Origin: Pelobates cultripes
Taxonomy: Eukaryota; Chordata; Amphibia; Anura; Pelobatidae
Length of the DNA stretch: 64,000 nucleotides
Reading direction: 5' to 3'
Assembly (NCBI GenBank): GCA_933207985.1
Contig: OW240917.1
Location: forward strand, 125,017,829-125,081,828
Part shown: positions 12,060 to 22,097 of the stretch, in pieces
How positions within the stretch are numbered: position 1 is the stretch's first letter
Layout of the letters: the number at the start of each line of letters is the position of its first letter
Made by a program: the position numbers and the translations under genes
Notes under the pieces: generated by a model
What the model was told of the DNA's origin: nothing
Databases searched by the model: none
Seen by the model: the letters and a program-made list of their open reading frames with translations, nothing else

Positions 12060-12330
12060 CGATCTTAATCCCAATCTAAATCCCTATTCCTAAACCAAGC
12101 CCTAATTCTAAACCAAATCCTAATCCCAAATCTAACCCTCAGTCTAATCATAAACCCTTACCACAATCCTAACCCATAACATAATCCAATGTGTAACCCT
12201 AATTATAACCTTAATCCTAATCTCAATCCTACCTTTAGCACTAGTAGGGGATGCCCGTACTGACCCTAATCCTAATCTGAACCATAATCTGAATCCTAAT
12301 CTAAAACATAATCCCAATGCTACAATTAAT
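12060..12330. repeat. Degenerate telomere-like hexamer tract
   Basis: About 270 bp of loosely repeated CCTAAT, CCTAAC, CCCTAA and AATCCTAATC units with many substitutions. It resembles an eroded interstitial C-strand telomere repeat (CCCTAA), but the phase is lost in most units. Confidence 0.6.
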
Positions 12331-12331
12331 T

Positions 12332-12565
12332 AAGTGTTCTTGCATAGCAAGACCACTTAATGTTATCTCACATATATATTATTATTATTAAGTGTTCTTG
12401 CATAGCAAGACCACTTAATGTTATCTCACATATATATTATTATTATTAAGTGTTCTTGCATAGCAAGACTACTTAATGTTATCTCACATATATATTATTA
12501 AGTGTTCTTGCATAGCAAGACCACTTAATGTTATCTCACATATATATTATTATTATTATTATTAT
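12332..12565 (+). repeat. Four tandem copies of the palindromic 5' terminus of the 0.8-kb repeat
   Basis: AAGTGTTCTTGCATAGCAAG starts at 12332, 12390, 12448 and 12500 (spacings 58, 58, 52). In each copy it is followed by ACCACTTAATGTTATCTCAC, ATATATATT and an ATT run. The AAGTG...CACTT and TCTTGC...GCAAGA parts pair to form a near-perfect palindrome. The fourth copy runs straight into monomer A of the array. Confidence 0.9.
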
Positions 12566-13344
12566 AGCAAAATTTGCTACCCTAACTCCTCCCACAGTTT
12601 TTACACTACATAGACAAAAATTTACCAAAACGTGCAGATTGTTCCCGATCGGATTGCTATTACTTTGTGGAACGTTTCGCCGAATGGTTCACGGAATATC
12701 GCCGTTCTTGTGGCGAAATTTGTCCCATAGGAATGAATGGCAAAGCTAGAGTGGGAGCTGGCAAAAGCTGAAAAATCAGGACATGATTTCTAAACTGCCA
12801 CCACTCCCTCATTTTCAGGCCCACCTACACAAATCGTATATCAAAACGTTCAGCTATCCCTGCTGCCACTAAACATGTCAACGGCTAAGTCGTAGTCCTG
12901 ATAGTTTTCACAATATAATCATTTGTTTGCAACTAACGCCGTCCATTGACATTCATTGAAACTTCACTCTGCAAAGCTCAAATTTGAAGTGCAATTTCTA
13001 AACTGCGACTGTGCCTTCAATTTTAATACTTCAGAGACATACATGCATCAAAATGTAGGTCTAGGTCTTGTGATTCTCACAATATAAAGCTCTTCACTGT
13101 AGGAGTTATAGTGTTTAAGATACGGCCATTTGAAGATGGCAACCACCAGAATACTCTGACCTGTGTCAAGCTGCAGCAGCAAGTGATGTCATAGACAGGG
13201 CCTTTTGAACACCTGCTAATGTTTTTATAAATGTATGGTTTAATGTAACTGTGCAACAACGTTGCAATTAAATGTGCTATGTAAATGATAAATTACTCCA
13301 CCCACTCCTTTTGTAGACTACAGGTGGAGGCAAGAACACTTCAC

Positions 13345-13376
13345 ACAATTTCCCCAGAAATTGTAACTTTTCTAGT
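13345..13376 (+). other. 3' hairpin plus CTAGT end (example, unit A)
   Basis: The stem ACAATTT pairs with AAATTGT around a CCCCAG-containing loop, then AACTTTT and CTAGT. The same end recurs at 14166, 14974, 15803, 16636, 17667 and 28948. Confidence 0.75.
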
Positions 13377-16300
13377 TATTCTTATTCTTATTATAGCAAA
13401 ATTTGCCACCCTAACTCCTCCCACGGTTTTTACACTACATAGACAAAAATTTACCAAAACGTGCAGATTGTTCCCGATCGGATTGCTATTACTTTGTGGA
13501 ACGTTTCACCGAATGGTTCACGGAATATCGTCGTTCTTGTGACGAAATTTGTCCCATAGGAATGAATGGCAAAGCTAGAGTGGGAGCTGGCAAAAGCAGA
13601 AAAATCAGGACATGATTTCTAAACTGCCACCACTCCCTTATTTTCAGGCCCACCTACACAAATCTTATATCAAAACGTTCAGCTATCCCTGCTGCCACTA
13701 AACATGTCAACGGTTAAGCCGTAGTCCTGATAGTTTTCACAATATGACCATTTGTTTGCAACCAACGCCGTCCATTGACATTCATTGAAACTTCACTCTG
13801 CAAAGCTCAAATTTGAAGTGCAATTTCTAAACTGCGACTGTGCCTTCATTTTTTAATACTTCAGAGACATACTATGCATCAAAATGTAGGTCTGGGTCTT
13901 GTGATTCTCACAATATAAAGCTCTTCGCTGTAGGAGTTATAGTTTTTAAGATCTGACCGTTTGAAGATGGCAGCACAAAATACTCTGACCTGTGTCAGAA
14001 AGCTGCAGCAGCAAATTAATGCATAGACGGGGCCTTTGAACACCTGCTAATGTTTTATAAAATGTATGGTTTAGTAAACTGTGCAACAACGTTGCAATTA
14101 AATGCTAGACTACTGGTGGAGGCAAGAACACTTCACACAATTTCCCCAGAATTGTAGCTTTCTAGTTATTATTAAGTGTTCTATATTATTATTATAGCAA
14201 AATTTGCCACCTCTAATCCCTCCTCCCACAGTTTTACACTACATAGACCAAAATTTACCAAAACGTGCAGATTGTTCCCGATCGGATTGCTATTACTTTG
14301 TGGAACGTTTCGCCGAATGGTTCACGGAATATCGTCGTTCTTGTGGCGAAATTTGTCCCATAGGAATGAATGGCAAAGCTAGAGTGGGAGCTGGCAAAAG
14401 CTGAAAAATCAGGACATGATTTCTAAACTGCCACCACTCCCTTATTTTCAGGCCCACCTACACAAATCTTATATCAAAACGTTCAGCTATCCCTGCTGCC
14501 ACTAAACATGTCAACGGTTAAGCCGTAGTCCTGATAGTTTTCACAATATGACCATTTGTTTGCAACCAACGCCGTCCATTGACATTCATTGAAACTTCAC
14601 TCTGCAAAGCTCAAATTTGAAGTGCAATTTCTAAACTGCGACTGTGCCTTCAATTTTAATACTTCAGAGACATACTATGCATCAAAATGTAGGTCTGGGT
14701 CTTGTGATTCTCACAATATAAAGCTCTTCACTGTAGGAGTTATAGTTTTTAAGATACGACCGTTTGAAGATGGCAACCACCAAAATACTCTGACCTGTGT
14801 CAAGCTGCAGCAGCAAGTGATGTCATAGACAGGGCCTTTTGAACACCTGCTAATGTTTTTATAAATGTATGGTTTAATGTAACTGTGCAACAACGTTGCA
14901 ATTAAATGTGCTAGACTACTGGTGGAGGCAAGAACACTTCACACAATTTCCCCAGAAATTGTAGCTTTTCTAGTTATTATTATTATTATTATAGCAAAAT
15001 TTGCCACCCTAACTCCTCCCACAGTTTTTACACTACATAGACAAAAATTTACCAAAACGTGCAGATTGTTCCCGATCGGATTGCAATTACTTTGTGGAAC
15101 GTTTCGCCGAATGGTTCACGGAATATCGTGGTTCTTGTGGCGACATTTGTCCCATAGGAATGAATGGCAAAGCTAGAGTGGGAGGTGGCAAAAGCTGAAA
15201 AATCAGGACATGATTTCTAAACTGCCACCACTCCCTTATTTTCAGGCCCACCTACACAAATCTTATATCAAAACGTTCAGCTATCCCTGCTGTCACTAAA
15301 CATGGCAACGGCTAAGCCATAGTCCTGATAGTTTTCGCAATATAATCATTTGTTTGCAACTAACGCCGTCCATTGACTTTCATTGAAACTTCACTCTGCA
15401 AAGCTAAAATTTGAAGTGCAATTTCTAAACTGCGACTGTGCCTTCAATTTTAATACTTCTGAGACATACTATGCATCGAAATGTAGGTCTGGGTCTTGTG
15501 ATTCTCACAATATAAGCTCTTCACTGTAGGAGTTATAGTTTTTAAGATACGACCGTTTGAAGATGGCAACCACCAAAATACTCTGACCTGTCAAGGCTGC
15601 AGCAGCAAGTGATGTCATAAACAGGGCCTTTTGAACACCTGCTAATGTTTTTATAAATGTATGGTTTAATGTAACTGTGCAACAACATTGCAATTAAATG
15701 TGCTATGTAAATGATAACAGTTACTCCGCCCACTCCAGTTGTAGACTACAGGTGGAGGCAAGAACACTTCACACAATTTCCCAGAAATTGTAACTTTTCT
15801 AGTTATTATTATTCTTATTATAGCAAAATTTGCCACCCTAACTCCTCCCACAGTTTTTACACTACATAGACCAAAATTTACCAAAACGTGCAGATTGTTC
15901 CCGATCGGATTGCTATTACTTTGTGGAGCGTTTCGCCGAATGGTTCACGGAATATCGTCGTTCTTGTGGCGAAATTTGTCCCATAGGAATGAATGGCAAA
16001 GCTAGAGTGGGAGCTGGCAAAAACTGAAAAATCAGGACATGATTTCTAAACTGCCACCACTCCCTTATTTTCAGGCCCACCTACACAAATCTTATATCAA
16101 AACGTTCAGCTATCCATCCTGCCACTAAACATGTCAACGGCTAAGCCATAGTCCTGATAGTTTTCACAATATAATAATTTGTTTGCAACTAACGCCGTCC
16201 ATTGACTTTCATTGAAACTTCACTCTGCAAAGCTCAAATTTGAAGTGCAATTTCTAAACTGCGACTGTGCCTTCAATTTTAATACTTCAGAGACATACTA

Positions 16301-16636
16301 TGCATCAAAATGTAGGTCTGGGTCTTGTGATTCTCACAATATAAAGCTCTTAGCTGTAGGATCTATAGTTTTTAAAATACGACCGTTTGAAGATGGCAAC
16401 CGCCAAAATACTCTGACCTGTGTCAGGCTGCAGCAGCAAGTGATGTCATAGACAGGGCCTTTTGAACACCTGCTAATGTTTTTTATAAATGTATGGTTTA
16501 ATGTAACTGTGCAACAACGTTGCAGTTAAATGTGCTATATAAATGATAACAGTTACGTCGCCCACTCCAGTTGTAGACTACTGGTGGAGGCAAGAACACG
16601 TCACACAATTTCCCCAGAAATTGTAGCTTTTCTAGT

Positions 16637-16682
16637 TAAGTGTTCTTGCATAGCAAGACCACTTAATGTTATCTCACATATA

Positions 16683-16712
<30 letters not shown>
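16637..16712 (+). repeat. Palindromic 5' terminus before unit F
   Basis: TAAGTGTTCTTGCATAGCAA and the following CACTTAATG block reappear between the CTAGT end of unit E and an (ATT)n run leading into unit F. This shows the complete unit is palindrome + ATT run + body + hairpin + CTAGT. Between A-B, C-D and D-E only the ATT run is kept. Confidence 0.85.
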
Positions 16713-16713
<1 letters not shown>

Positions 16714-17186
16714 GCAAAATTTGCCACCCTAACTCCTCCCACAGTTTTTACACTACATAGACAAAAATTTACCAAAATGTGCAGATTGTTCCCGATCGGA
16801 TTGCTATTACTTTGTGGAACGTTTCGCCGAATGGTTCACGGAATATCGTCGTTCTTGTGGCGAAATTAGTCCCATAGGAATGAATGGCAAAGCTAGAGTG
16901 GGAGCTGGCAAAAGCTGAAAAATCAGGACATGATTTCTAAACTGCCACCACTCCCTCATTTTCAAGCCCACCTACACACATCTTATATCAAAACGTTCAG
17001 CTATCCCTGCTGCCACTAGAAATGTCCACGGCTAAGCCATAGTCCTGATAGATTTCACAATATGACCATTTGTTTGCAACTCATGCCTTCCATTGACATT
17101 CATTGAAACTTTACTCAAGCCAGCTCAAACTTGAAGGGCAATTTCTAAACTGCGACTGTGCCTTCATTTTTAATTACTCAGAGACA

Positions 17187-17468
17187 TACTATGCATCAAA
17201 ATGTAGGTCTGGGTCTTGTTATTCTCACAATATAAAGCTCTTCACTGTAGGAGTTATAGTTTTTAAGATACGACCGTTTGAAGATGGCAACCACCAAAAT
17301 ACTCTGACCTGTGTCAGGCTGCATCTATACTATGCATCAAAATGTAGGTCTGGGTCTTGTTATTCTCACAATATAAAGCTCTTCACTGTAGGAGTTATAG
17401 TTTTTAAGATACGACCGTTTGAAGATGGCAACCACCAAAATACTCTGACCTGTGTCAAGCTGCAGCAG
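17187..17468 (+). repeat. 141-bp internal duplication in unit F
   Basis: The segment from TACTATGCATCAAAATG through CTGACCTGTGTCA occurs twice in direct tandem, offset 141 bp (anchors at 17191 and 17332). Without it unit F would be ~814 bp, like units A, D and E. A junction base run CATCTATAC marks the seam. Confidence 0.9.
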
Positions 17469-17667
17469 CAAGTGATGTCATAGACAGGGCCTTTTGAACA
17501 CCTGCTAATGTTTTTATAAATGTATGGTTTAATGTAACTGTGCAACAACGTTGCAATTAAATGTGCTATGTAAATGATAACAGTTACTCCGCCCACTCCA
17601 GTTGTAGACTACAGGTGGAGGCAAGAACACTTCACACAATTTCCCCTGAAATTGTAACTTTTCTAGT

Positions 17668-17890
17668 TAACAAATCACTTTCTTGAGCTTGGAACTGAGG
17701 GGCAACTACTGTAGGCACTATAACAAGTTCATTTAGATTAAGTTGTTATAGTGATCCTACCACCAGTGTCTGTAGTGGAGCACTATACGGTATCGGTAAA
17801 ATTGCACACACTTACTCTTATATAATAAGGGATACCTTGTATAAAAAACTGAAATATAAAAGGAGAACACACTATGGTGCAATAAGGTGT
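17668..17890. other. Unassigned sequence before the gap
   Basis: No recognisable repeat or gene. It is truncated by the assembly gap. Confidence 0.4.
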
Positions 17891-17990
17891 NNNNNNNNNN
17901 NNNNNNNNNNNNNNNNNNNNNNNNNNNNNNNNNNNNNNNNNNNNNNNNNNNNNNNNNNNNNNNNNNNNNNNNNNNNNNNNNNNNNNNNNN
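17891..17990. other. Assembly gap (100 N)
   Basis: Exactly 100 unknown bases, a conventional placeholder. Reading frames drawn across it are meaningless. Confidence 0.99.
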
Positions 17991-18026
17991 TGATATTCTG
18001 CTGGACCCATAGTGATAAATCCCGAT

Positions 18027-18957
18027 TGTGGCGAAACCAACCTCGCCACTGTGAACTGGAGAAGCCTGGTTGCTCGCCTGCTCCCTTTGGACTATGGCCC
18101 TGCAGGTTAAACCGTTTATTTCCCCTGCAGAAAGGCTTATTTGTGTGATCTGAGTGCCATTCATCTAATAATGTGCACTCAGATCCCAGCTATCTGGGGA
18201 TATGTGAAATGTCTGTGTGTTATGTGTAAATGTGACTTTATGTATTTTAAAGTGTTTTGTGTCTTTTTGCAACCATGTGCTTAATGGAGTCTTGTGTCTG
18301 TCCTGGGAGATAATTGAATTACTTATCTCCAGGATAGAAGACTCTGAAACTGGTTTGGGCCAGAAAGCCATGCTTCATTTAGTCACAAAGGACTTTTTAC
18401 TAACTTTTGAACCCCTTGTCTGATTTGTGCCATTTTTGAATATGTTGTTCCCCTGAATGGATTGATTGTGAATATGTAATTTTATGTGAATGTGATGTAT
18501 GGTTTTGGAGTTATGAAAGTTGGGTAGAAAGTATGTTTTAACTGTATGTATAATTGAGTTTCCTCTCAGGATAAGGGGAGGGAATATGTGGGATGTAACT
18601 GTGATGTGATTGGTTGTTTTGTAACGCCCTGTGGGCTGTACTATGTTTGTGGATTGGGAATAAAAGAGACTGTATGTGACAGTACAGGAGTTCCTGTTTT
18701 AACCCTCAAAGTGAAGTGTCGTCTCATTATTGGGGGAAGGATTTATTGTATGCTGTTCCAGTTTGACTGCTAGGAGAGTAAACCTATTCGTATGGTTCCT
18801 ATTCAACTGTCTACAGCATTCATATGCTTGAGAGGATTCATATGTTTCTCCGGTTCGGTGGTTGTGGTGTCTGCTGCAGTGCTTGGAGTCCTCAGGAAGC
18901 GCTTAGGAGCATCCTTCAACGGAGGTACCCAGTCGGGGTGCCAGGCGATCCGTTACA
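18027..18957 (+). repeat. 5' LTR
   Basis: Identical in length to the 3' LTR. It contains GGGAATAAAAGAG with a polyadenylation signal at 18659-18664. The start lies 37 bp after the assembly gap. Confidence 0.9.
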
Positions 18958-18958
18958 T

Positions 18959-18977
18959 TGGTGGCAAGCGGTGGGAT
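18959..18977 (+). promoter_or_regulatory. Primer-binding site, tRNA-Leu type
   Basis: TGGTGGCAAGCGGTGGGAT begins 2 bases after the 5' LTR. It matches the complement of a vertebrate tRNA-Leu(AAG) 3' end (recalled as ending CCCACCGCTGCCA plus CCA) except for one extra A in the middle. Confidence 0.7.
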
Positions 18978-19176
18978 GGCATCCTAGTGCGAGGTAAAGC
19001 AGCTCAGAGACACAGTTCGTTTGGATTTACAAATTGAGGGCAACGCTAGCACACGTGCAGCGACCCTGGGAGCAGAGGTATCCAGCGACTTGGAGCAGAC
19101 AAGTATGGAAGGCTCTGGCGATGATTGGATGGCCGAGGTGAGGCAGTGAGTGGCCCAGTATGGGGATGATTTACCC

Positions 19177-20562
19177 ATGGAGGTACGCCGGGTGATCTGG
19201 AACCAGGTCACGGCCGAGCGAAACACAAGGCTGGCCCGAGAATTCCGGCTGGCGAAAGAGAGAGAGTATGCTCAGCGGAAGGAGTGGTACAGCAGCCGAG
19301 TAGAGGCTGCATCCGAGGAGGCTAGCCGTCTCCCCCTGAGGCGGCCGCAGGAACCCGAAGTAGGGGTCCTCATAGACTGGTCCTGTGAGGAACCACAACA
19401 GGCATGTGGAGATGGGACCGGCCCAGATCCCCAGCAGCAGCCGGAGTTGCCAGGTGTGGAAGCAGGTGGTCCTTACTCGCAAATGTTGAGGGACCTCACA
19501 GACTGGTCCTGGGAAGACCCACAGATGGCGGGTGGAGATGGGACGGCGGTCTCTCAACCGGCCCTACAGGGATGCTGGGCGGTCGGCCCAGACCTCCAGC
19601 GGCAGTATGTACCCCAGGGAGCTGAAGGTGCAGTCCTTCCTCCCCAGCGGCAGTGTGCACCCCAGGGAGCTGAAGGTGCAGTCCTTCCTCCCCAGCGGCA
19701 GTGTGTACCCCAGGGAGCTGAAGGTGCAGTCCTTCCTCCCCAGCGGCAGTGTGTACCCCAGGGAGCTGAAAGTGCAGTCCTTCCTCTCCAGCGGCAGTGT
19801 GTACCCCAGGGAGCTGAAGGTGCCGTCCTTCCTCCCCAGCGGCAGAGTGTCCTGCAGGGCGCAGAGACCGTCAGTCTCGCACCCCAACCACAGGACAAAA
19901 TAATGAAAGGGGAGACAGCTGGTCCCCCTCTCCACCAGCAGAGAGTGTGTCAGGGAGAGGAGCCTGATACCCCCTCTCCCCAGCGGCAGTTTACAGTTCA
20001 GAGAGAGGAGCTTGTTACACCCTCTCTCCAGCGGCAGCCTAACCCAGCAAGGGGAGATGTTACACCCCCCAACAGTGCAGATGGGACTGTAGTCTCTGCA
20101 CTTACAACACAAGGGGTAGGGACAGTCGGTCCTGTTCCCCAGCCACAGAGCGGTGTATCCAGAGGGGAGACAGTCGGTCTCTCCCTCCCACAACCAGGCT
20201 CCCACCAGGCTACTTCCGTGGTAGCACTGGCATCAGGGCAGAGTACCGCTGGTCTCTGCCCACTTAGCAACCCACCATGGCAGCCTAACAGTTGCCCACA
20301 CAGTCGTGGTGAGGCACCTGGACATGGACAAAGTTTTCCTCTACCCAGGTGTAGTAACCAGTTATTGTGGGTGGGCTGTACTGCTGTTTCTGTTTTGTGG
20401 GTGGGTTGCTGGACTAACCAGGGCACTGACCGGCAGGAGGTCAGATACCCTGTTAGTCTAGTTGGTAAAGGGGAGAAGTGTGGCGTAACCAACCTCGCCA
20501 CTGTGAACTGGAGAAGCCTGGTTGCTCGCCTGCTCCCTTTGGACTATGGCCCTGCAGGTTAA
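19177..20562 (+). CDS. Gag-like protein of the LTR element
   Basis: An open frame of about 460 codons fills most of the interior and runs 84 bp into the 3' LTR. The first ATG after an in-frame TGA (19147-19149) is at 19177. The frame is also open upstream of that TGA, with an ATG at 19105, so the natural start may be earlier and the TGA a later mutation (CGA to TGA would explain it). The N-terminal ~60 residues are charged and helical (MEVRRVIWNQVTAERNTRL, then LAKEREYAQRKEW). The rest is Pro/Gln/Gly-rich with five QRQCVPQGAEGAVLPP-like repeats. There is no zinc knuckle, protease or RT motif. A gag-type role is inferred from position only. Confidence 0.55.
   Translation: MEVRRVIWNQVTAERNTRLAREFRLAKEREYAQRKEWYSSRVEAASEEASRLPLRRPQEPEVGVLIDWSCEEPQQACGDGTGPDPQQQPELPGVEAGGPYSQMLRDLTDWSWEDPQMAGGDGTAVSQPALQGCWAVGPDLQRQYVPQGAEGAVLPPQRQCAPQGAEGAVLPPQRQCVPQGAEGAVLPPQRQCVPQGAESAVLPLQRQCVPQGAEGAVLPPQRQSVLQGAETVSLAPQPQDKIMKGETAGPPLHQQRVCQGEEPDTPSPQRQFTVQREELVTPSLQRQPNPARGDVTPPNSADGTVVSALTTQGVGTVGPVPQPQSGVSRGETVGLSLPQPGSHQATSVVALASGQSTAGLCPLSNPPWQPNSCPHSRGEAPGHGQSFPLPRCSNQLLWVGCTAVSVLWVGCWTNQGTDRQEVRYPVSLVGKGEKCGVTNLATVNWRSLVARLLPLDYGPAG
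19606..19845 (+). repeat. 48-bp coding minisatellite, five copies
   Basis: GCTGAAGGTGCAGTCC recurs every 48 bp at 19621, 19669, 19717, 19765 and 19813. The unit length is a multiple of three, so the gag-like frame stays open through copy-number changes. The copies encode a 16-residue Gln/Pro/Gly repeat. Confidence 0.95.
20467..20478 (+). promoter_or_regulatory. Polypurine tract
   Basis: AAAGGGGAGAAG lies immediately 5' of the TG that starts the 3' LTR, the expected place for second-strand priming. Confidence 0.85.
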
Positions 20563-21409
20563 ACCGTTTATTTCCCCTGCAGAAAGGCTTATTTGTGTGA
20601 TCTGAGTGCCATTCATCTAATAATGTGCACTCAGATCCCAACTATCTGGGGATATGTGAAATGTCTGTGTGTTATGTGTAAATGTGACTTTATGTATTTT
20701 AAAGTGTTTTGTGTCTTTTTGCAACCATGTGCTTAATGGAGTCTTGTGTCTATCCTGGGAGATAATTGAATTACTTATCTCCAGGATAGAAGACTCTGAA
20801 ACTGGTTTGGGCCAGAAAGCCATGCTTCATTTAGCCACAAAGGACTTTTTACTAACTTTTGAACCCCTTGTCTGATTTGTGCCATTTTTGAATATGTTGT
20901 TCCCCTGAATGGATTGATTGTGAATATGTAATTTTATGTGAATGTGATGTATGGTTTTGGAGTTATGAGAGTTGGGTAGAAAGTATGTTTTAACTGTATG
21001 TATAATTGAGTTTCCTCTCAGGATAAGGGGAGGGAATATGTGGGATGTAACTGTGATGTGATTGGTTGTTTTGTAACGCCCTGTGGGCTGTACTATGTTT
21101 GTGGATTGGGAATAAAAGAGACTGTATGTGACAGTACAGGGAGTTCCTGCTTTAACCCTCAAAGTGAAGTGTCGTCTCATTATTGGGGGAAGGATTATTT
21201 GTATGCTGTTCCAGTTTGACTGCTAGGAGAGTAAACCTATTCGTATGGTTCCTATTCAACTGTCTACAGCATTCATATGCTTGGGAGAATTTATTTGTTT
21301 CTCCGGGTCGGTGATTGTGGTGTCTGCCAGAGTGCTTGGAGTCCTCAGGAAGCGCTAGGAGCATCCTTCAACGGAGGTACCCAGTCGGGGTGCCAGGCGA
21401 TCCGTTACA
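20479..21409 (+). repeat. 3' LTR
   Basis: Near-identical to the 5' LTR. Polyadenylation signal AATAAA at 21111-21116. Ends CCGTTACA. Confidence 0.9.
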
Positions 21410-21855
21410 GTGTCTATATACCCCCAGTCTCGGGGCAACCCTGTTGTGGCTGAAGTCCGCTTCGGGGGGGGGGTCCCGCCCTGAAGGCTGTCTGTGGTAG
21501 TCAGTGATTCGGGATGCGCCCGTGATTGGTATTGGTAAGGCCGGGCCTAAGATCTACGTCAGACGGGCTGGGCCCACCCCAAAATTCTGGTCCCGTACTG
21601 AGGATCCCCTTGCGTGTAGACTCACTGTTGGGCAGATCTACTTGGGTTTGTTTGGCGTGCGGTCGAGGGGGTCTCCACCGCTTTATCCCCTGATGAGGGG
21701 GGCAGGCGGGAGTTCCCCGAGGCGGTGATGCTCGTTTGTCAAGGAGGGTGTGCGTCTGTTGCTCAGTGTGCTAGTGACCTATGGTTCGTATGACGGGATC
21801 TACACATGCCGTAAGATAGGGTATTTCAATAAACTGGTGAGGTAAAAAAAAAAAA
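21410..21855 (+). mobile_element. Retroposed fragment with poly(A) tail
   Basis: GC-rich sequence ending TTTCAATAAACTGGTGAGGT followed by a 12-A run at 21844-21855. AATAAA plus the A-tail indicates retroposition of a polyadenylated RNA. The parent family was not recognised, and the 5' end abuts the LTR element. Confidence 0.5.
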
Positions 21856-21949
21856 TCAAACCATGAAGATACTGAAACCTGGATTGGTAAACTACAATTT
21901 AACCTCTTAAATAGTACAAACTGGAAGTTAAAGGGATTCTATAGGAAAA

Positions 21950-22016
21950 CAGGGGGGGGGGGAGGGGAAGGGGGCCTTGAAGCCTTGTCGCACAGTGCGC
22001 CTAAGGCCGGCCCTGT
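21950..22016. mobile_element. hAT-like terminus fragment
   Basis: The sequence ends CCTAAGGCCGGCCCTG, resembling the complement of the CAGGGCCGG hAT terminus seen again at 29427. No matching left end was found. Confidence 0.35.
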
Positions 22017-22097
22017 TTATAAGACAGCCACAAGAGGGACTCCTGTGTTCTTAAAACACGAAAACTGTTTTAAACGACGCTGGATGCCCTCATATGC

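Larger units (their letters stand above)
12566..17667 (+). mobile_element. Six-unit head-to-tail array of a Helitron/Helentron-like non-autonomous element
   Basis: Six units, all in the same orientation: A 12566-13376, B 13395-14166, C 14196-14974, D 14993-15803, E 15822-16636, F 16713-17667. Each begins AGCAAAATTTGC after an ATT-type microsatellite and ends with an ACAATTT/AAATTGT hairpin about 7 bp before a terminal CTAGT. A hairpin just before CTRR-T is the hallmark of Helitron 3' ends, and microsatellite-rich, tandem, palindrome-starting elements are described for Helentron derivatives (HINEs). No Rep/helicase frame is present. The short frames repeated in each unit carry no shared protein signal. 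Confidence 0.65.
18027..21409 (+). mobile_element. Complete non-autonomous LTR retrotransposon
   Basis: Two 931-bp direct repeats (18027-18957 and 20479-21409) begin TGTGGCG and end CGTTACA, the usual TG...CA. A primer-binding site follows the left LTR and a polypurine tract precedes the right one. The 1.5-kb interior has only a gag-like frame; no protease, reverse transcriptase, RNase H or integrase is present, so it would need proteins from a relative. By eye the LTRs differ at roughly 15-20 places, suggesting a fairly young insertion. No target-site duplication is visible: the left flank ends CCCGAT and the right flank starts GTGTC. Confidence 0.9.

Noticed and set aside
12332..12565. CRISPR-like regular repeats
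   Set aside because: The repeat units are contiguous with ATT runs rather than unique spacers, and the genome is eukaryotic.
12528..17596. Short frames repeated in each 0.8-kb unit (for example FATLTPPTVFTLHRQKF)
   Set aside because: They recur only because the DNA repeats; indels and stops differ between units and no family is matched.
17757..18164. Frames spanning the 17891-17990 gap
   Set aside because: They consist of unknown residues.
18958..18980. A tRNA-Leu gene
   Set aside because: Only the 3' complement is present, at the PBS position of an LTR element.
19554..20205. Minus-strand frames opposite the gag-like frame
   Set aside because: Shadow frames of the 48-bp repeat; the + strand frame fits the LTR element orientation.
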